Assembly (NCBI RefSeq): GCF_029714945.1
Contig: NZ_CP121634.1
Location: 3,493,001 to 3,557,000 of the forward strand
Reading direction: 5' to 3'
Length of the DNA: 64,000 nt
DNA from: Bradyrhizobium sp. CIAT3101
GTDB lineage: Bacteria; Pseudomonadota; Alphaproteobacteria; Rhizobiales; Xanthobacteraceae
Positions 33,168 through 41,460 of this stretch are shown piece by piece (the stretch's first letter is position 1; every line of letters begins with the position of its first letter). The translations under genes were made by a program, and so were the position numbers. The notes under the pieces were generated by a model, which saw only the letters and a list, made by a program, of their open reading frames with translations, ran no database searches and was not told the origin of the DNA.

Positions 33168-33958
33168 ACGCCATCCAGAGCCCGGCGGCCGTGCAGTCGC
33201 GCGATGCCATCGTCAGCATCGGCCATCTCAATAAGTCCTTTGGCGCGTTTCAGGTCCTGAAAGACGTCGATCTCGACGTCGGGCGCGGCGAGGTCGTCGT
33301 CATCATCGGCGCCAGCGGGTCGGGAAAGTCGACCCTGATCCGTTGTGTCAACGGTCTGGAGATGTACCAGAGCGGGCGGCTGACCGTGGACGGCTTCAGC
33401 ATGCCGACGGAGGCCGATCGTGCGATCGGCGGCGAGAAGGAACTGGCCCGGATCCGCAAGGGCGTCGGCATGGTGTTCCAGCAGTTCAATCTGTTTCCGC
33501 ATATGAGCGCGATCGACAACGTCGCGATCGCGCCGATCCGCGTTCGCGGCCGCAAGCCGGATGAGGCGAGGGCGAACGCATTGCGTCTGCTCGAGAGGGT
33601 GGGCTTGCGCGATCACGCCCACAAGCTTCCGGCCCAGTTGTCCGGTGGTCAGCAGCAGCGCGTTGCCATTGCGAGGTCGCTCGCAATGGAGCCGCACATC
33701 ATGCTGTTCGACGAGCCGACCTCGGCGCTCGACCCCGAGATGGTCGGTGAAGTTCTCGACGTCATGCGCGAGCTCGCGCGCGAGGGCATGACGATGATGA
33801 TCGTGACCCATGAGATGGGTTTTGCCCGCGAGGTCGCCGACCGCGTCGTCTACATCGATCACGGACGCATTCTGGAGGTCGGCACGCCGGCGGAGATCTT
33901 CGACCGGCCGACCCATGAACGTACCAGAACCTTTCTCTCGCGCGTGCTCCGTCACTGA
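33164..33958 (+). CDS. aapP: Amino acid ABC transporter ATP-binding protein (AapP-like)
   Basis: ATPase of 264 residues. Walker [10 protein letters not shown] at residues 49-57, Q-loop [10 protein letters not shown], signature [17 protein letters not shown] and Walker [21 protein letters not shown] are all of the polar amino-acid transporter subfamily. The start overlaps the aapM stop (ATGA). It is followed after 64 nt by the SHMT-like gene, with GAGG before that start, so the enzymes are likely part of the same transcript. Confidence 0.95.
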   Translation: MNAIQSPAAVQSRDAIVSIGHLNKSFGAFQVLKDVDLDVGRGEVVVIIGASGSGKSTLIRCVNGLEMYQSGRLTVDGFSMPTEADRAIGGEKELARIRKGVGMVFQQFNLFPHMSAIDNVAIAPIRVRGRKPDEARANALRLLERVGLRDHAHKLPAQLSGGQQQRVAIARSLAMEPHIMLFDEPTSALDPEMVGEVLDVMRELAREGMTMMIVTHEMGFAREVADRVVYIDHGRILEVGTPAEIFDRPTHERTRTFLSRVLRH

Positions 33959-34022
33959 CGCAGCAGGCGCCCCCGCACGCGCGGACCAAGCGCATTCCGA
34001 TCACCTGCAAAGAGGACGACAC

Positions 34023-35321
34023 ATGTCACTTTCGACGGCCGTTCAGGCCCATTCAACTGACACCAACTGGCCCGATCTCTTCGGCGCCAATGCCCATCAG
34101 ATCGGCGCCGACGTCGTCGCGCTGATCGACCAGGATCGGAAGCGGGAGACGTCGTCCCTCAACATGATCGCTTCGGCGTCCTATGCGCCGCTCGGACTGC
34201 GCCAGATCGAGGGAACGCATCTCGTCAACCGTGCGCCGATGGGACTGCCCGGCCGCCGCAGCGTCGCCAATTGCGAAGAGCTCGACGCGATCGAGAACCT
34301 CGCCATCGATCGGGCCAAGGCGATCTTCGGCGCCGAATATGTCAACGTGCAGGCGCTGTCTTCGACCATCGCCAACGTCGCGGTGCTGCGCGCGATCCTG
34401 CCGGCCGAAGGCGCGCGGTTGCTGACTTTCGACGAGCTCGCCGGCGGCCATGTCAGCCACGGCGCCATGCGTCATATCACCGGCGCGAACCGCGAGGTGG
34501 TTTCGTTCGGCGTCACCCGCACCGGCGCGATCGACCTGGATCAGGCCCGCGACCTCGCGCGCAAGGTGAAGCCGCACGTCCTCCTCGCCGGTCCATCCTC
34601 GTATCCGCGTGAGATCGACTTTGCCGGACTGAAGACCATTGCCGACGAGGTCGGCGCGCTGTTCTTCACCGACATCGCCCATGTCGCGGGGCTGATCGCC
34701 GCCGGCCTTCATGCCAATCCCGTCCCGTTCTCCGACGTGTCCACCACCTCGACGCAGAAGACGCTCTGCGGACCGCGCAACGGCGCCTTCGTCTTCGCCA
34801 GGCAGCGTTTCGCCGCCGCCATCGACGCCGCCGTCTATCCCGGTCTGCAGGGCCCGGCGGCCTCGAACATGATCGCGGCGCGGGCGGTGCAGATGGAGAT
34901 GATTACCCGACCCGCTTTCGCGCAGCTGATGCGTGACGTCGTCGCGAATGCAAAGGCCTTCGGCGCGGGCCTGGAAGAGGGCGGGATCGAACTCTACACG
35001 GGCGGCACGGACTCCCACATGATCATGGCCTACACCGGCGAGAGCTGGACGCAGCCGGAACTGGTCGCGGGGCTCGGCGCCCACGGGATCATCGGCAACG
35101 CCATGCGTGCGCCGGGGCAGGCCGGCGAACCACGGACCGCCTTCCGGTTTGGCAGCATCGCGCTGACGATCCGCGGCTTCGACACGGCCGAGGCAACCAG
35201 GCTCGGTCGCGAGGTTGCGGAGATCCTGCGTGCCGGCCCGAAGGCTCCCGTCAATTCGGCGCGGCTTCACAGGCTGCAGGAGCTCGCTGCGGCCCACCCC
35301 GTTCCGTCCTTTGTCGATTGA
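34023..35321 (+). CDS. Serine hydroxymethyltransferase-like PLP enzyme lacking key SHMT residues
   Basis: Fold-type I PLP enzyme of 432 residues, clearly in the SHMT family: AIDRAKAIFGAEYVNVQ (95-111), GGHVSHGA (141-148), DIAHVAG with D217 for the PLP nitrogen, and the PLP lysine K246 in STQKTLCGPRNG. Important departures are visible: the folate-linked catalytic Glu of IASEN is Ala52 (IASAS, 49-53), the GYPGKRYYGG Tyr pair is replaced (GLPGRRSVAN, 74-83), and the His before the PLP lysine is Gln245. True folate-dependent SHMT activity is therefore doubtful; an aldolase, retro-aldol or racemase-type reaction on a beta-hydroxy amino acid is more likely. The ATG at 34023 has GAGG upstream. The gene is coupled to the aminotransferase that follows (TGATG). 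Confidence 0.85.
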   Translation: MSLSTAVQAHSTDTNWPDLFGANAHQIGADVVALIDQDRKRETSSLNMIASASYAPLGLRQIEGTHLVNRAPMGLPGRRSVANCEELDAIENLAIDRAKAIFGAEYVNVQALSSTIANVAVLRAILPAEGARLLTFDELAGGHVSHGAMRHITGANREVVSFGVTRTGAIDLDQARDLARKVKPHVLLAGPSSYPREIDFAGLKTIADEVGALFFTDIAHVAGLIAAGLHANPVPFSDVSTTSTQKTLCGPRNGAFVFARQRFAAAIDAAVYPGLQGPAASNMIAARAVQMEMITRPAFAQLMRDVVANAKAFGAGLEEGGIELYTGGTDSHMIMAYTGESWTQPELVAGLGAHGIIGNAMRAPGQAGEPRTAFRFGSIALTIRGFDTAEATRLGREVAEILRAGPKAPVNSARLHRLQELAAAHPVPSFVD

Positions 35322-36502
35322 TGCCAGGGCCAATCATCATGCACTACGATGTTGCCGCAATCCGCCGCCAGTTCCCCGTGACCGAGCGCTTGCTCTATCT
35401 CGATTCCGCCCATCAGACGCCGCTTGCCACCAGCGTTCGCGAGGCCCTGATCGGCTTCTATCGGGAAGGGCTCGAGACGGCCGGCCCCAAGCCTGTCTGG
35501 CTTGACCGGATCGAGCAGGTCCGCGCCCGGGTGGCAAAACTGCTCAACGCTGCGCCGGCCGAGATCGCTTTCACCAAGAACACCTCGGAGGGAATGAATA
35601 TTGCGGCGAACGCGTTGCCGCTGACGGCGGGAGACAACGTGCTTCTCGTCGAAGGCGATCATCCCAACAACGCCTACGCTTTCCTCAATCTGCGGCGGAA
35701 GGGCGTGGAGGTGCGTTTCGTGCCGATGACGGGCGAGACGGCGCGCGCCGAGATGTTCGCGCCTCATATCGATGCCCGCACGCGCGCGATCTCGCTCTCG
35801 CACGTCACCTTTCATGCGGGACATCGTTTCGACATCGACGGCATCGGAGCGCTCTGTGCGCAGAAGAAGCTCTATTTCGTCATCGACGCGATGCAGTCGA
35901 CCGGTGTCATCCCGCTGGATGCGAGGGCGAGCGGCGCGAGCCTGATCGGGTCGGGCTGCCACAAGGGGCTGCTGGTGCCGCAGGGTCTCGGCATCCTCTA
36001 TTGCCGGCAGGGGCTGGACGAACTCCAGCCGGCTTACCTTGCTATGTCCAGCCTCGCGCATCCGCCGGGCGACTACATCGCGCGCGCCGACAACATGCAG
36101 CTTAAGGCGGACGCCGGGCGGTTCGAGATCGGCAATTTGAATTTGCCCGATATCCACGCGCTCGACGCTTCGCTGACGCTGATCGAGAGCGTCGGCCAAT
36201 CCGCCATCGAAGCGCACCTTTACGATCTGGGCGATCGCCTGATCGAGCGTATGGATGATCTCGGCGTCCGCCTGGTCGGGCCGCGCGCGCGCGCCGATCG
36301 CTCACCGCACATCTACGTGCTCGATCTGCCGGCGGATGCGTGGGCCGACTATCTGGCCAGCCGGCAGGTGCGGGTGTCCCCCGAGCGCGACGGCATCCGC
36401 ATTTCCTTCGGCCTGTTCAACACCGTCGAGGATGTCGACCGGTTCGCGCAGGTGCTCGCCGAGAGCGGCAATCTACCGGCCCGCGCGGGCGCGGCTGCGT
36501 GA
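35321..36502 (+). CDS. Class V aminotransferase family protein (cysteine desulfurase / isopenicillin epimerase-like)
   Basis: PLP enzyme of 393 residues. The fold-type I class V pattern is clear: YLDSAHQTPL near 26-35, TKNTSEGMNIAANAL near 85-99, DHPNNAYAF near 113-121, SLSHVTFHAG near 158-167, VIDAMQSTG with D189, and the PLP lysine K215 in GSGCHKGLLVPQ. No conserved Cys loop of a cysteine desulfurase is evident, so an amine or racemisation chemistry is more likely than sulfur transfer. The ATG at 35321 overlaps the SHMT-like stop; a second ATG at 35339 is an alternative. It closes the aap-type operon. Confidence 0.85.
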   Translation: MPGPIIMHYDVAAIRRQFPVTERLLYLDSAHQTPLATSVREALIGFYREGLETAGPKPVWLDRIEQVRARVAKLLNAAPAEIAFTKNTSEGMNIAANALPLTAGDNVLLVEGDHPNNAYAFLNLRRKGVEVRFVPMTGETARAEMFAPHIDARTRAISLSHVTFHAGHRFDIDGIGALCAQKKLYFVIDAMQSTGVIPLDARASGASLIGSGCHKGLLVPQGLGILYCRQGLDELQPAYLAMSSLAHPPGDYIARADNMQLKADAGRFEIGNLNLPDIHALDASLTLIESVGQSAIEAHLYDLGDRLIERMDDLGVRLVGPRARADRSPHIYVLDLPADAWADYLASRQVRVSPERDGIRISFGLFNTVEDVDRFAQVLAESGNLPARAGAAA

Positions 36503-36606
36503 ACGGCGTGACGACTCGTGTCGTTGGCTCGATCAATTTACTCGCCAGCGAGATGACGACACGTCCTGCGCTTTCGCCGTGAATGGCGCAGCTATCGTCT
36601 CGGCGG

Positions 36607-36640
36607 CGGGTGGTGTCTCAGTTTGATGAGACACCACCCG
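36607..36640. terminator. Perfect 14-bp hairpin between convergent genes
   Basis: CGGGTGGTGTCTCA and TGAGACACCACCCG are perfect complements around a 6-nt loop. It lies between the aminotransferase gene and the convergent caspase gene, just 8 nt beyond the caspase stop. No T-run follows, so efficiency as an intrinsic terminator is uncertain, but the position fits a bidirectional terminator. Confidence 0.6.
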
Positions 36641-36648
36641 GCCGCGGC

Positions 36649-38421
36649 TCAGTCGCACACTTCCGCTTGTCCCCCTCCTACCATGGAGGTTGCGGAGCCA
36701 TACTTTTGGGTTCCGATCCGACAGCCGGGCCTCACCGGCCGACACCCCGCGTTGTTACAAATCATTTGACCGGATGCAGACGGCTTCGTCGGTGCGGCTT
36801 CGACCTGTTTCCGCTCCGTATCGCGCTTCTTGGTATCCTCGCGGGTCGCGACCGGCTTCTTGTCTTGCGCCTTCTCGCACTCGTTATCATCATTGACGCG
36901 ATAGCCGGCGCGGCATGCGATCTTGACGCAAGCATCGCCATCGGCCTTGAAGCCGCGATCGCAAACAAGCGGGCAGACCCGGCCCGGCTTGGCCTTGATG
37001 GCGTCCAGCGCTTCGAAGCTCGCAAGCTTGGCGTCGAACGTCGTCCCCGCATATTTGTTGAACAGCGTCAGCGAGCGCTGCGATGACGTATTCCAGTCGC
37101 CGTCTGCCGATGTCGCCAGACAGCCGACGCGGCGCAGTTCGGATTGAACCAGCCTCGTTGTCTCCTGCGGAGACAGGCTCGGCTGCGTAGGTGGAGGACT
37201 TACGGCGGCCGTTTTCTGCTCGTTCTCGGAAGACTGCTGATCGGCCGTCGCCTTTGCCGCTGCGGCTTCGGCCTCCTTCCGCCGCTGCTCGGCTGCGGCC
37301 GCCTTGGCCTCTTCGATCTGCTTGGTCTTCTCCGCCGCAAGCCGGGCGTCTTCGGCGGCCTTCGCGGTGGCTGCGGCCTTTTCCTGCTCGGCCTTCTTGG
37401 CCCGCTCGGTCGCGAGCCGGGCCTTCTCGTCCTCGGCCTGCCTGGCTCTTTCCGCAGCGGCGGCGCGGGTTTCTTCGGCGGCGATCTTATTCAGCTGGCC
37501 CTTGGCGAGATCCGCATAGAAACCGCTGGGAACACGGTTCAGGAAGGCCGTCCATCCGTCACGCGTACCCAGCTGAAGCGCCAGTTCATAGTCGCGCCGA
37601 ACCTCGGCATCCGGGTTGGCTTGCGGTCCGGCGACAACTGGCTTTGCTGCAACGAGCGACACGTCATCGCCTCCAAGCGAGCCGTACACATACGGCTCCT
37701 GCTTGGATCCGGTGACCTTGAGAACATCGTCGCGCACGAAGCCGAAAGCCTTGCGCAGATCGAGACCCGGCGTTGGGAGGCGTTCGACGAGAGCTGTGGC
37801 AAACGGGCTGTTCTTCGTGTCGCCGTCCGAAGCGGTCGAACCGGCCTTCGCCGCGAAGGCGATCATGGTATTCGGATTGGTCGGCTCCACCTTGGCAAGG
37901 CCGCGGCCGATGCCACGGGAGGCCACCGTCCGCTTCATCGTTTTGGCAAAGGGATTGTCGCGGCAGGCGTCCAGGATGACGAGGCGCAGCTGCTTGGCGG
38001 GTTCGATGGCGAACAGCACCCTGTCGAGCGGGAACGCCTCGTCCAGAACGTCGGTGTCGGTCTCAAGGGCGGCATCGGTCGGGATCAGATAGTTGGTGCC
38101 GTCGAGCTCGATGCCATGGCCGGCGTAGTAGATGACCGCGACATCGGCCTCGCGGGCCTTGCCGCCGAATTCGCGCAGCGCCTTGCGCATGTCGACCACG
38201 TTCAGGTCGACCCTGACGTCCACGGCGTCGAAACCTGCTTTCCTGAACATGCCGCCGACCAGCGCGGCATCGTTTGCGGGGTTCGCCAGCCTTCCCACGT
38301 GCTTGTAGGCCGAGTTGCCGATGACGAGCGCGACGCGCTTCTCGGCGAGTGCAGAGCCGGTTCCGAGCCAGATCGAAAGCCAGGTCGCAACAATCAATAA
38401 AACAAACAGCCGAAACCGCAT
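36649..38421 (-). CDS. Exported caspase family protein (peptidase C14) with coiled coil and Cys-rich C terminus
   Basis: Protein of 590 residues with a signal peptide (about 1-26), so it acts outside the cytoplasm. The caspase domain covers about 27-260: His102 in YYAGHGIE and Cys153 in DACRDNPF form the catalytic dyad. A long Ala/Glu/Lys/Arg-rich coiled coil follows (about 310-400), then a segment resembling a peptidoglycan-binding domain (LVQSELRRVGCLAT... WNTSSQRSLTLFNKY) and a Cys-rich tail with eight or so cysteines. The ATG at 38421 has GGGGG upstream. Such orthocaspases occur in many Bradyrhizobium genomes; their targets are unknown. Confidence 0.88.
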   Translation of the reverse strand: MRFRLFVLLIVATWLSIWLGTGSALAEKRVALVIGNSAYKHVGRLANPANDAALVGGMFRKAGFDAVDVRVDLNVVDMRKALREFGGKAREADVAVIYYAGHGIELDGTNYLIPTDAALETDTDVLDEAFPLDRVLFAIEPAKQLRLVILDACRDNPFAKTMKRTVASRGIGRGLAKVEPTNPNTMIAFAAKAGSTASDGDTKNSPFATALVERLPTPGLDLRKAFGFVRDDVLKVTGSKQEPYVYGSLGGDDVSLVAAKPVVAGPQANPDAEVRRDYELALQLGTRDGWTAFLNRVPSGFYADLAKGQLNKIAAEETRAAAAERARQAEDEKARLATERAKKAEQEKAAATAKAAEDARLAAEKTKQIEEAKAAAAEQRRKEAEAAAAKATADQQSSENEQKTAAVSPPPTQPSLSPQETTRLVQSELRRVGCLATSADGDWNTSSQRSLTLFNKYAGTTFDAKLASFEALDAIKAKPGRVCPLVCDRGFKADGDACVKIACRAGYRVNDDNECEKAQDKKPVATREDTKKRDTERKQVEAAPTKPSASGQMICNNAGCRPVRPGCRIGTQKYGSATSMVGGGQAEVCD

Positions 38422-38675
38422 TCCAGCCCCCGAATGCAATAGCGTCAGATTATCCGCAGAATGGACGAGTGCAATCTACAATCTGTGATTTCTATCACAC
38501 AGCGGTGCGGCCACCCCAGCACCAGGGAGCGTAGCGGCACGCAGTCGATCGCCTCATGGTGCCATCATGCGCTTGTTTTGCCCGACGGGTCAAGCCGGAT
38601 TTCGAAAAAGGCGAATTTGTTCCCGGCTACTGTGCATGGGGTTGTTTTCGAGTTTTTGTCGCGGAGGGTCCGCGC
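38422..38675. other. Spacer, caspase promoter side
   Basis: A 254-nt gap between two minus-strand genes. It should carry the caspase promoter. No hairpin, repeat or small gene was recognised. Confidence 0.4.
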
Positions 38676-39395
38676 TCAGCTGTGCGGCCCGCGCAACTGC
38701 GTCGTCAGCTTCTCCATTCCGTCGGCGACGTCACGCCATTGCGACAGCCAGCTGCGCGGAAAGCGGAAGGTGAGGTCGGCGCCGCCGACGCGGCGCTCGG
38801 ACAGGCACATGCCGGGCGTGGCTCCATCGCGCGTGCAGCGCGCCGTGAGCGCAGGGCTCGTCGCGGAATAGAAATCCTCGCTGCCATAGGGCGTGTCGGT
38901 GCGGAACGTCCGCATCGCCAGCCCGTCGTCCGCTGCCGCCGCGGCCTGGTCGAAATAGCGCGGATAGATCGTCGCGGTTCGCTGCTCGGGCGACAGCGCA
39001 TCGTGATGCGCTGATATCGACAGGAAGATGCGGTCGATCGGCTGCATCGCGGTGTCCACCGTATCGGCCGTCACGTGTCGCGGCCCGTTCGGCGCCTCCA
39101 GCGAGGGATAGAGGAAATCGAGATCGATGCGCTCCTGCGGTCCGGAGTGCCGCTGGATCTTCATCCGGATCGCGGAGATCGGCAGGTTGAACAGCGTGCC
39201 GCCGACGCTGACCGGCAGCTTGTCCGGCGCGTCCGCACCGCCGGTGGTCCAGGTCGGCCACAGCAAATAGGCAACCAGCGCGATCGCGCTCGCCGCGAAG
39301 ATGCCGGTGAGCGCAAGCGGGAGGAGATGCGCCCGGATGCGCGTCCTTGCGCCGGTCCTGGAAGAGCGAGGGGAGGTTGCCGAAAACACCGTCAT
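38676..39395 (-). CDS. Membrane-anchored protein of unknown function
   Basis: Protein of 239 residues with one membrane helix near residues 25-46 (LLPLALTGIFAASAIALVAY) after a basic cytoplasmic N terminus, and a periplasmic domain of about 190 residues with two Cys (TARCTRDG and GMCLSERR) that may form a disulfide. The segment MKIQRHSGPQERIDLDFLYP suggests a beta-rich fold. I recognise no named family. The start ATG at 39395 has no clear ribosome binding site. Confidence 0.7.
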   Translation of the reverse strand: MTVFSATSPRSSRTGARTRIRAHLLPLALTGIFAASAIALVAYLLWPTWTTGGADAPDKLPVSVGGTLFNLPISAIRMKIQRHSGPQERIDLDFLYPSLEAPNGPRHVTADTVDTAMQPIDRIFLSISAHHDALSPEQRTATIYPRYFDQAAAAADDGLAMRTFRTDTPYGSEDFYSATSPALTARCTRDGATPGMCLSERRVGGADLTFRFPRSWLSQWRDVADGMEKLTTQLRGPHS

Positions 39396-39529
39396 GACGT
39401 CGCGCGAATGGCCCGGGGTCGGCCGGTGGCCGACGAATCACCGGCGAATATGCCACGGGGCGGTGATATCGCGGAAGGTTCCGCGCGGCCGGGAACGGAA
39501 GAGGGCTCTGCGCGGGCCGGGCGGCAGCG

Positions 39530-39544
39530 TTAACCTTCGCTTAA
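39530..39544. promoter_or_regulatory. Candidate CtrA binding site
   Basis: TTAA-CCTTCGC-TTAA is an exact match to the CtrA consensus TTAA-N7-TTAA. It lies 74 nt upstream of the plus-strand gene at 39618 and 135 nt upstream of the minus-strand gene ending its start at 39395, in the region that should hold both promoters. Confidence 0.55.
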
Positions 39545-39617
39545 GGATAATGTAGCGTTAACCGGCACTATTTGTCACAGGAAAGCTCCTCGCGTTGCGT
39601 ATGGGCGGACTGTTCCG

Positions 39618-39947
39618 ATGACACCTGAAGCTTTCAACACTCTCTTCTCGATCTGCATCGGCTTCGCGCTCGCGGGCGCGCTCGCAAATGGATACCAGGC
39701 GATGTCGCAGAGGCCCGCGGGCTTCGGGCTGTTGCAGGAGGGCGTGGCCCCCAGGACGTTTGCGGCGGTGCCGTTCCTGGTGTTCGCGGCGCCCTTCATC
39801 ATCATGCGCAACACGCTGCGCGGCATGCGGCTGGAAAGCCGTCGCTTCGAGTTCGTGATGATGGCGACCGTCATCGCCGGCTTCTGGAGCATGATGAGCG
39901 GCACCTTCTTCCTGATGACGCTGCGCGCGACTGGCGTGCTGGGCTGA
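39618..39947 (+). CDS. Small polytopic membrane protein of unknown function
   Basis: Protein of 109 residues with three hydrophobic helices (about 8-25, 48-63 and 80-102) and a short basic loop (RNTLRGMRLESRR). The first ATG is used; it gives a plausible membrane protein. A perfect CtrA-type box lies upstream, so it may be cell-cycle controlled. The family is not recognised, though similar proteins are common in the order. Confidence 0.75.
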   Translation: MTPEAFNTLFSICIGFALAGALANGYQAMSQRPAGFGLLQEGVAPRTFAAVPFLVFAAPFIIMRNTLRGMRLESRRFEFVMMATVIAGFWSMMSGTFFLMTLRATGVLG

Positions 39948-40034
39948 CGCCTTGCAGGGCTGCCCGCTGCGGCGGCCCTTTGCCTGTTCGTCGTCGTTTC
40001 GCTATGGCTTGGGTTGACGCGACAGGAGACCTCC

Positions 40035-40565
40035 ATGGCGATCTACGAGCTCGACGGGCAGGCGCCCGATCTTCCCTCTGACGGCAATTACTTCATCGCG
40101 GAGACCGCGACCGTGATCGGCCGCGTGCGCCTGAAGCCGGGCGCGAGCGTCTGGTTCGGCGCCGTGCTGCGCGGCGACAACGAGTGGATCGAGATCGGCG
40201 AGGGCGCCAACGTGCAGGACGGCTCGACCTGTCACACCGATCTCGGCTTTCCGCTGGTGATCGGCAAGAACTGCACCGTCGGCCACAACGTCATCCTGCA
40301 CGGCTGCACCATCGAAGAGGGCGCGCTGATCGGCATGGGCTCGATCGTGATGAACGGCGCGAAGATCGGTCGCAACAGCATCGTCGGCGCCGGCTCCGTC
40401 ATCACCGAGGGCAAGGAGTTCCCCGAGCGCTCGTTGATCATCGGCTCGCCCGCGCGCGTGATCCGCACGCTCGACGACGCCCAGGTGCAGAAGATGGGAA
40501 GCGCTACGCGATTCTACGTCGCCAACGGTCCGCGCTTCAAGAAGGGCCTGAAGCGGATCGGCTAG
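40035..40565 (+). CDS. Gamma-carbonic anhydrase family protein
   Basis: Left-handed beta-helix protein of 176 residues. The three zinc histidines are present: H67 (TCHTDLG), H84 (TVGHNV) and H89 (ILHGC). Hexapeptide repeats (VIGKNCTVG, IGMGSIVMNGAKIGRNSIV) form the helix. Family members hydrate CO2 or act as assembly or transferase-related proteins; many bacterial ones (PaaY/YrdA type) have weak anhydrase activity. The ATG at 40035 has AGGAG upstream. Its stop overlaps the stop of the convergent small gene in the palindrome CTAG. Confidence 0.92.
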   Translation: MAIYELDGQAPDLPSDGNYFIAETATVIGRVRLKPGASVWFGAVLRGDNEWIEIGEGANVQDGSTCHTDLGFPLVIGKNCTVGHNVILHGCTIEEGALIGMGSIVMNGAKIGRNSIVGAGSVITEGKEFPERSLIIGSPARVIRTLDDAQVQKMGSATRFYVANGPRFKKGLKRIG

Positions 40566-40726
40566 CTTCCCTCGGACTCGCGGGCCTCGATTGCGCCCGC
40601 GACCTTCTCGTGTCCGGCTGCCCACAGGGCATGCTCATTACTGCCGTCTGCGTAAGGATTGGCTTCGGCCGGGATGTTCTCGCGCGCGGCGCGTTCGCCG
40701 TCTGCAAAGGGATCGCGATCTGTCAT
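40562..40726 (-). CDS. Small RMF-like protein (54 residues)
   Basis: This 54-residue frame (MTDRDPFADGERAARENIP...) has the spaced pattern G-x2-AA-x9-NPY-x2-G-x6-W-x2-GH that resembles ribosome modulation factor-like small proteins. The ATG at 40726 overlaps the stop of the upstream gene (ATGA), showing translational coupling. The stop TAG at 40562-40564 shares the CTAG palindrome with the gamma-carbonic anhydrase stop. If truly RMF-like it would bind ribosomes or act in stationary phase, but the similarity is by short pattern only. Confidence 0.7.
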   Translation of the reverse strand: MTDRDPFADGERAARENIPAEANPYADGSNEHALWAAGHEKVAGAIEARESEGS

Positions 40727-40953
40727 CTTGCTTTTGCCTTTCGGGTTCTGGAGCGCGCCGTTGGCTTCTCCGCCACGCCGTCGAGTCTCGCGCTCTTGCG
40801 CAAGGCGTCCCTGAGGTCGATCGGGATGCCGTGCTTCTTCAGGAGGTCGGCGAAGGCTTCATCCGCGAGCTCTTGAAACGTCGCCATCCTGTCGCGGCCC
40901 AATTGCTTCAGCTTGTCGAGCGTATCCTCGTCGAACGCGATCAGTTTGCGCAT
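40723..40953 (-). CDS. Small ribbon-helix-helix-like protein
   Basis: Protein of 76 residues: MRKLIAFDEDTLDKLKQLG could be a beta strand plus helix of an RHH DNA-binding fold, followed by FQELADEAFADLLKKHG and a very basic tail (KPTARSRTRKAKAR). RHH proteins are often antitoxins or small repressors. Here the partner gene downstream is not a toxin-like protein but an RMF-like one, with a 4-nt overlap. No operator was identified with confidence upstream. The fold call is tentative. Confidence 0.75.
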   Translation of the reverse strand: MRKLIAFDEDTLDKLKQLGRDRMATFQELADEAFADLLKKHGIPIDLRDALRKSARLDGVAEKPTARSRTRKAKAR

Positions 40954-41048
40954 GATCGTTTCTGCCTCTCTGCTTCAAGCTGATGTGACGGGAATTGTTC
41001 CGGAACTTGAATTTGCCGCAGCCGTTGATGGGGCAAGGAGAATTTCCG

Positions 41049-41357
41049 ATGAGCAGATCGTCCGCAAGCGCTTCCATCAAGACGTTGATCGTGATCTTCG
41101 CTCTCGCCGCGACGCCGGCGATCTCGTTCGCGCAAGCCACCGGCGGCGCGAGCGGATCAACCTCCGGCGTCGCTAATGCACCGGCGCCGCCGCCTGGCAC
41201 CAACAGCGCAGGCACAGCGCAATCCTCGGGCGCAAACACGGCGCCCGGCGTCACCACCGGCGCGGCCTCTGGTGCGAACGCCAGCGCCGATGCGACAGTG
41301 AACGCCGAGAACCAGCTGCTCGACAAGAGGATGAAGAGCATCTGCCGCGGCTGCTGA
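41049..41357 (+). CDS. Exported Ala/Gly/Ser/Thr-rich protein of unknown function
   Basis: Protein of 102 residues: signal peptide with cleavage near residue 29-30 (ISFAQ), a low-complexity middle of Ala, Gly, Ser, Thr and Pro (ATGGASGSTSGVANAPAPPPG), and a short conserved-looking C terminus ending LLDKRMKSICRGC with two cysteines. The ATG at 41049 has AAGGAG upstream. Typical of small exported proteins restricted to this group of bacteria. Confidence 0.7.
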   Translation: MSRSSASASIKTLIVIFALAATPAISFAQATGGASGSTSGVANAPAPPPGTNSAGTAQSSGANTAPGVTTGAASGANASADATVNAENQLLDKRMKSICRGC

Positions 41358-41460
41358 CGCTCGCGCGGAAGTGAGCCACCCTGCCTATCATCAATGATCG
41401 GGTGACATTAGCTTGGCCTCTCTTTGGAATGTGGAGCGTTTCCACGCGGAGGATGAGTTG

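Noticed and set aside
40723..40953. Classical toxin-antitoxin pair
   Set aside because: The overlapping partner is RMF-like in pattern and shows no RelE, PIN or other known toxin motif.
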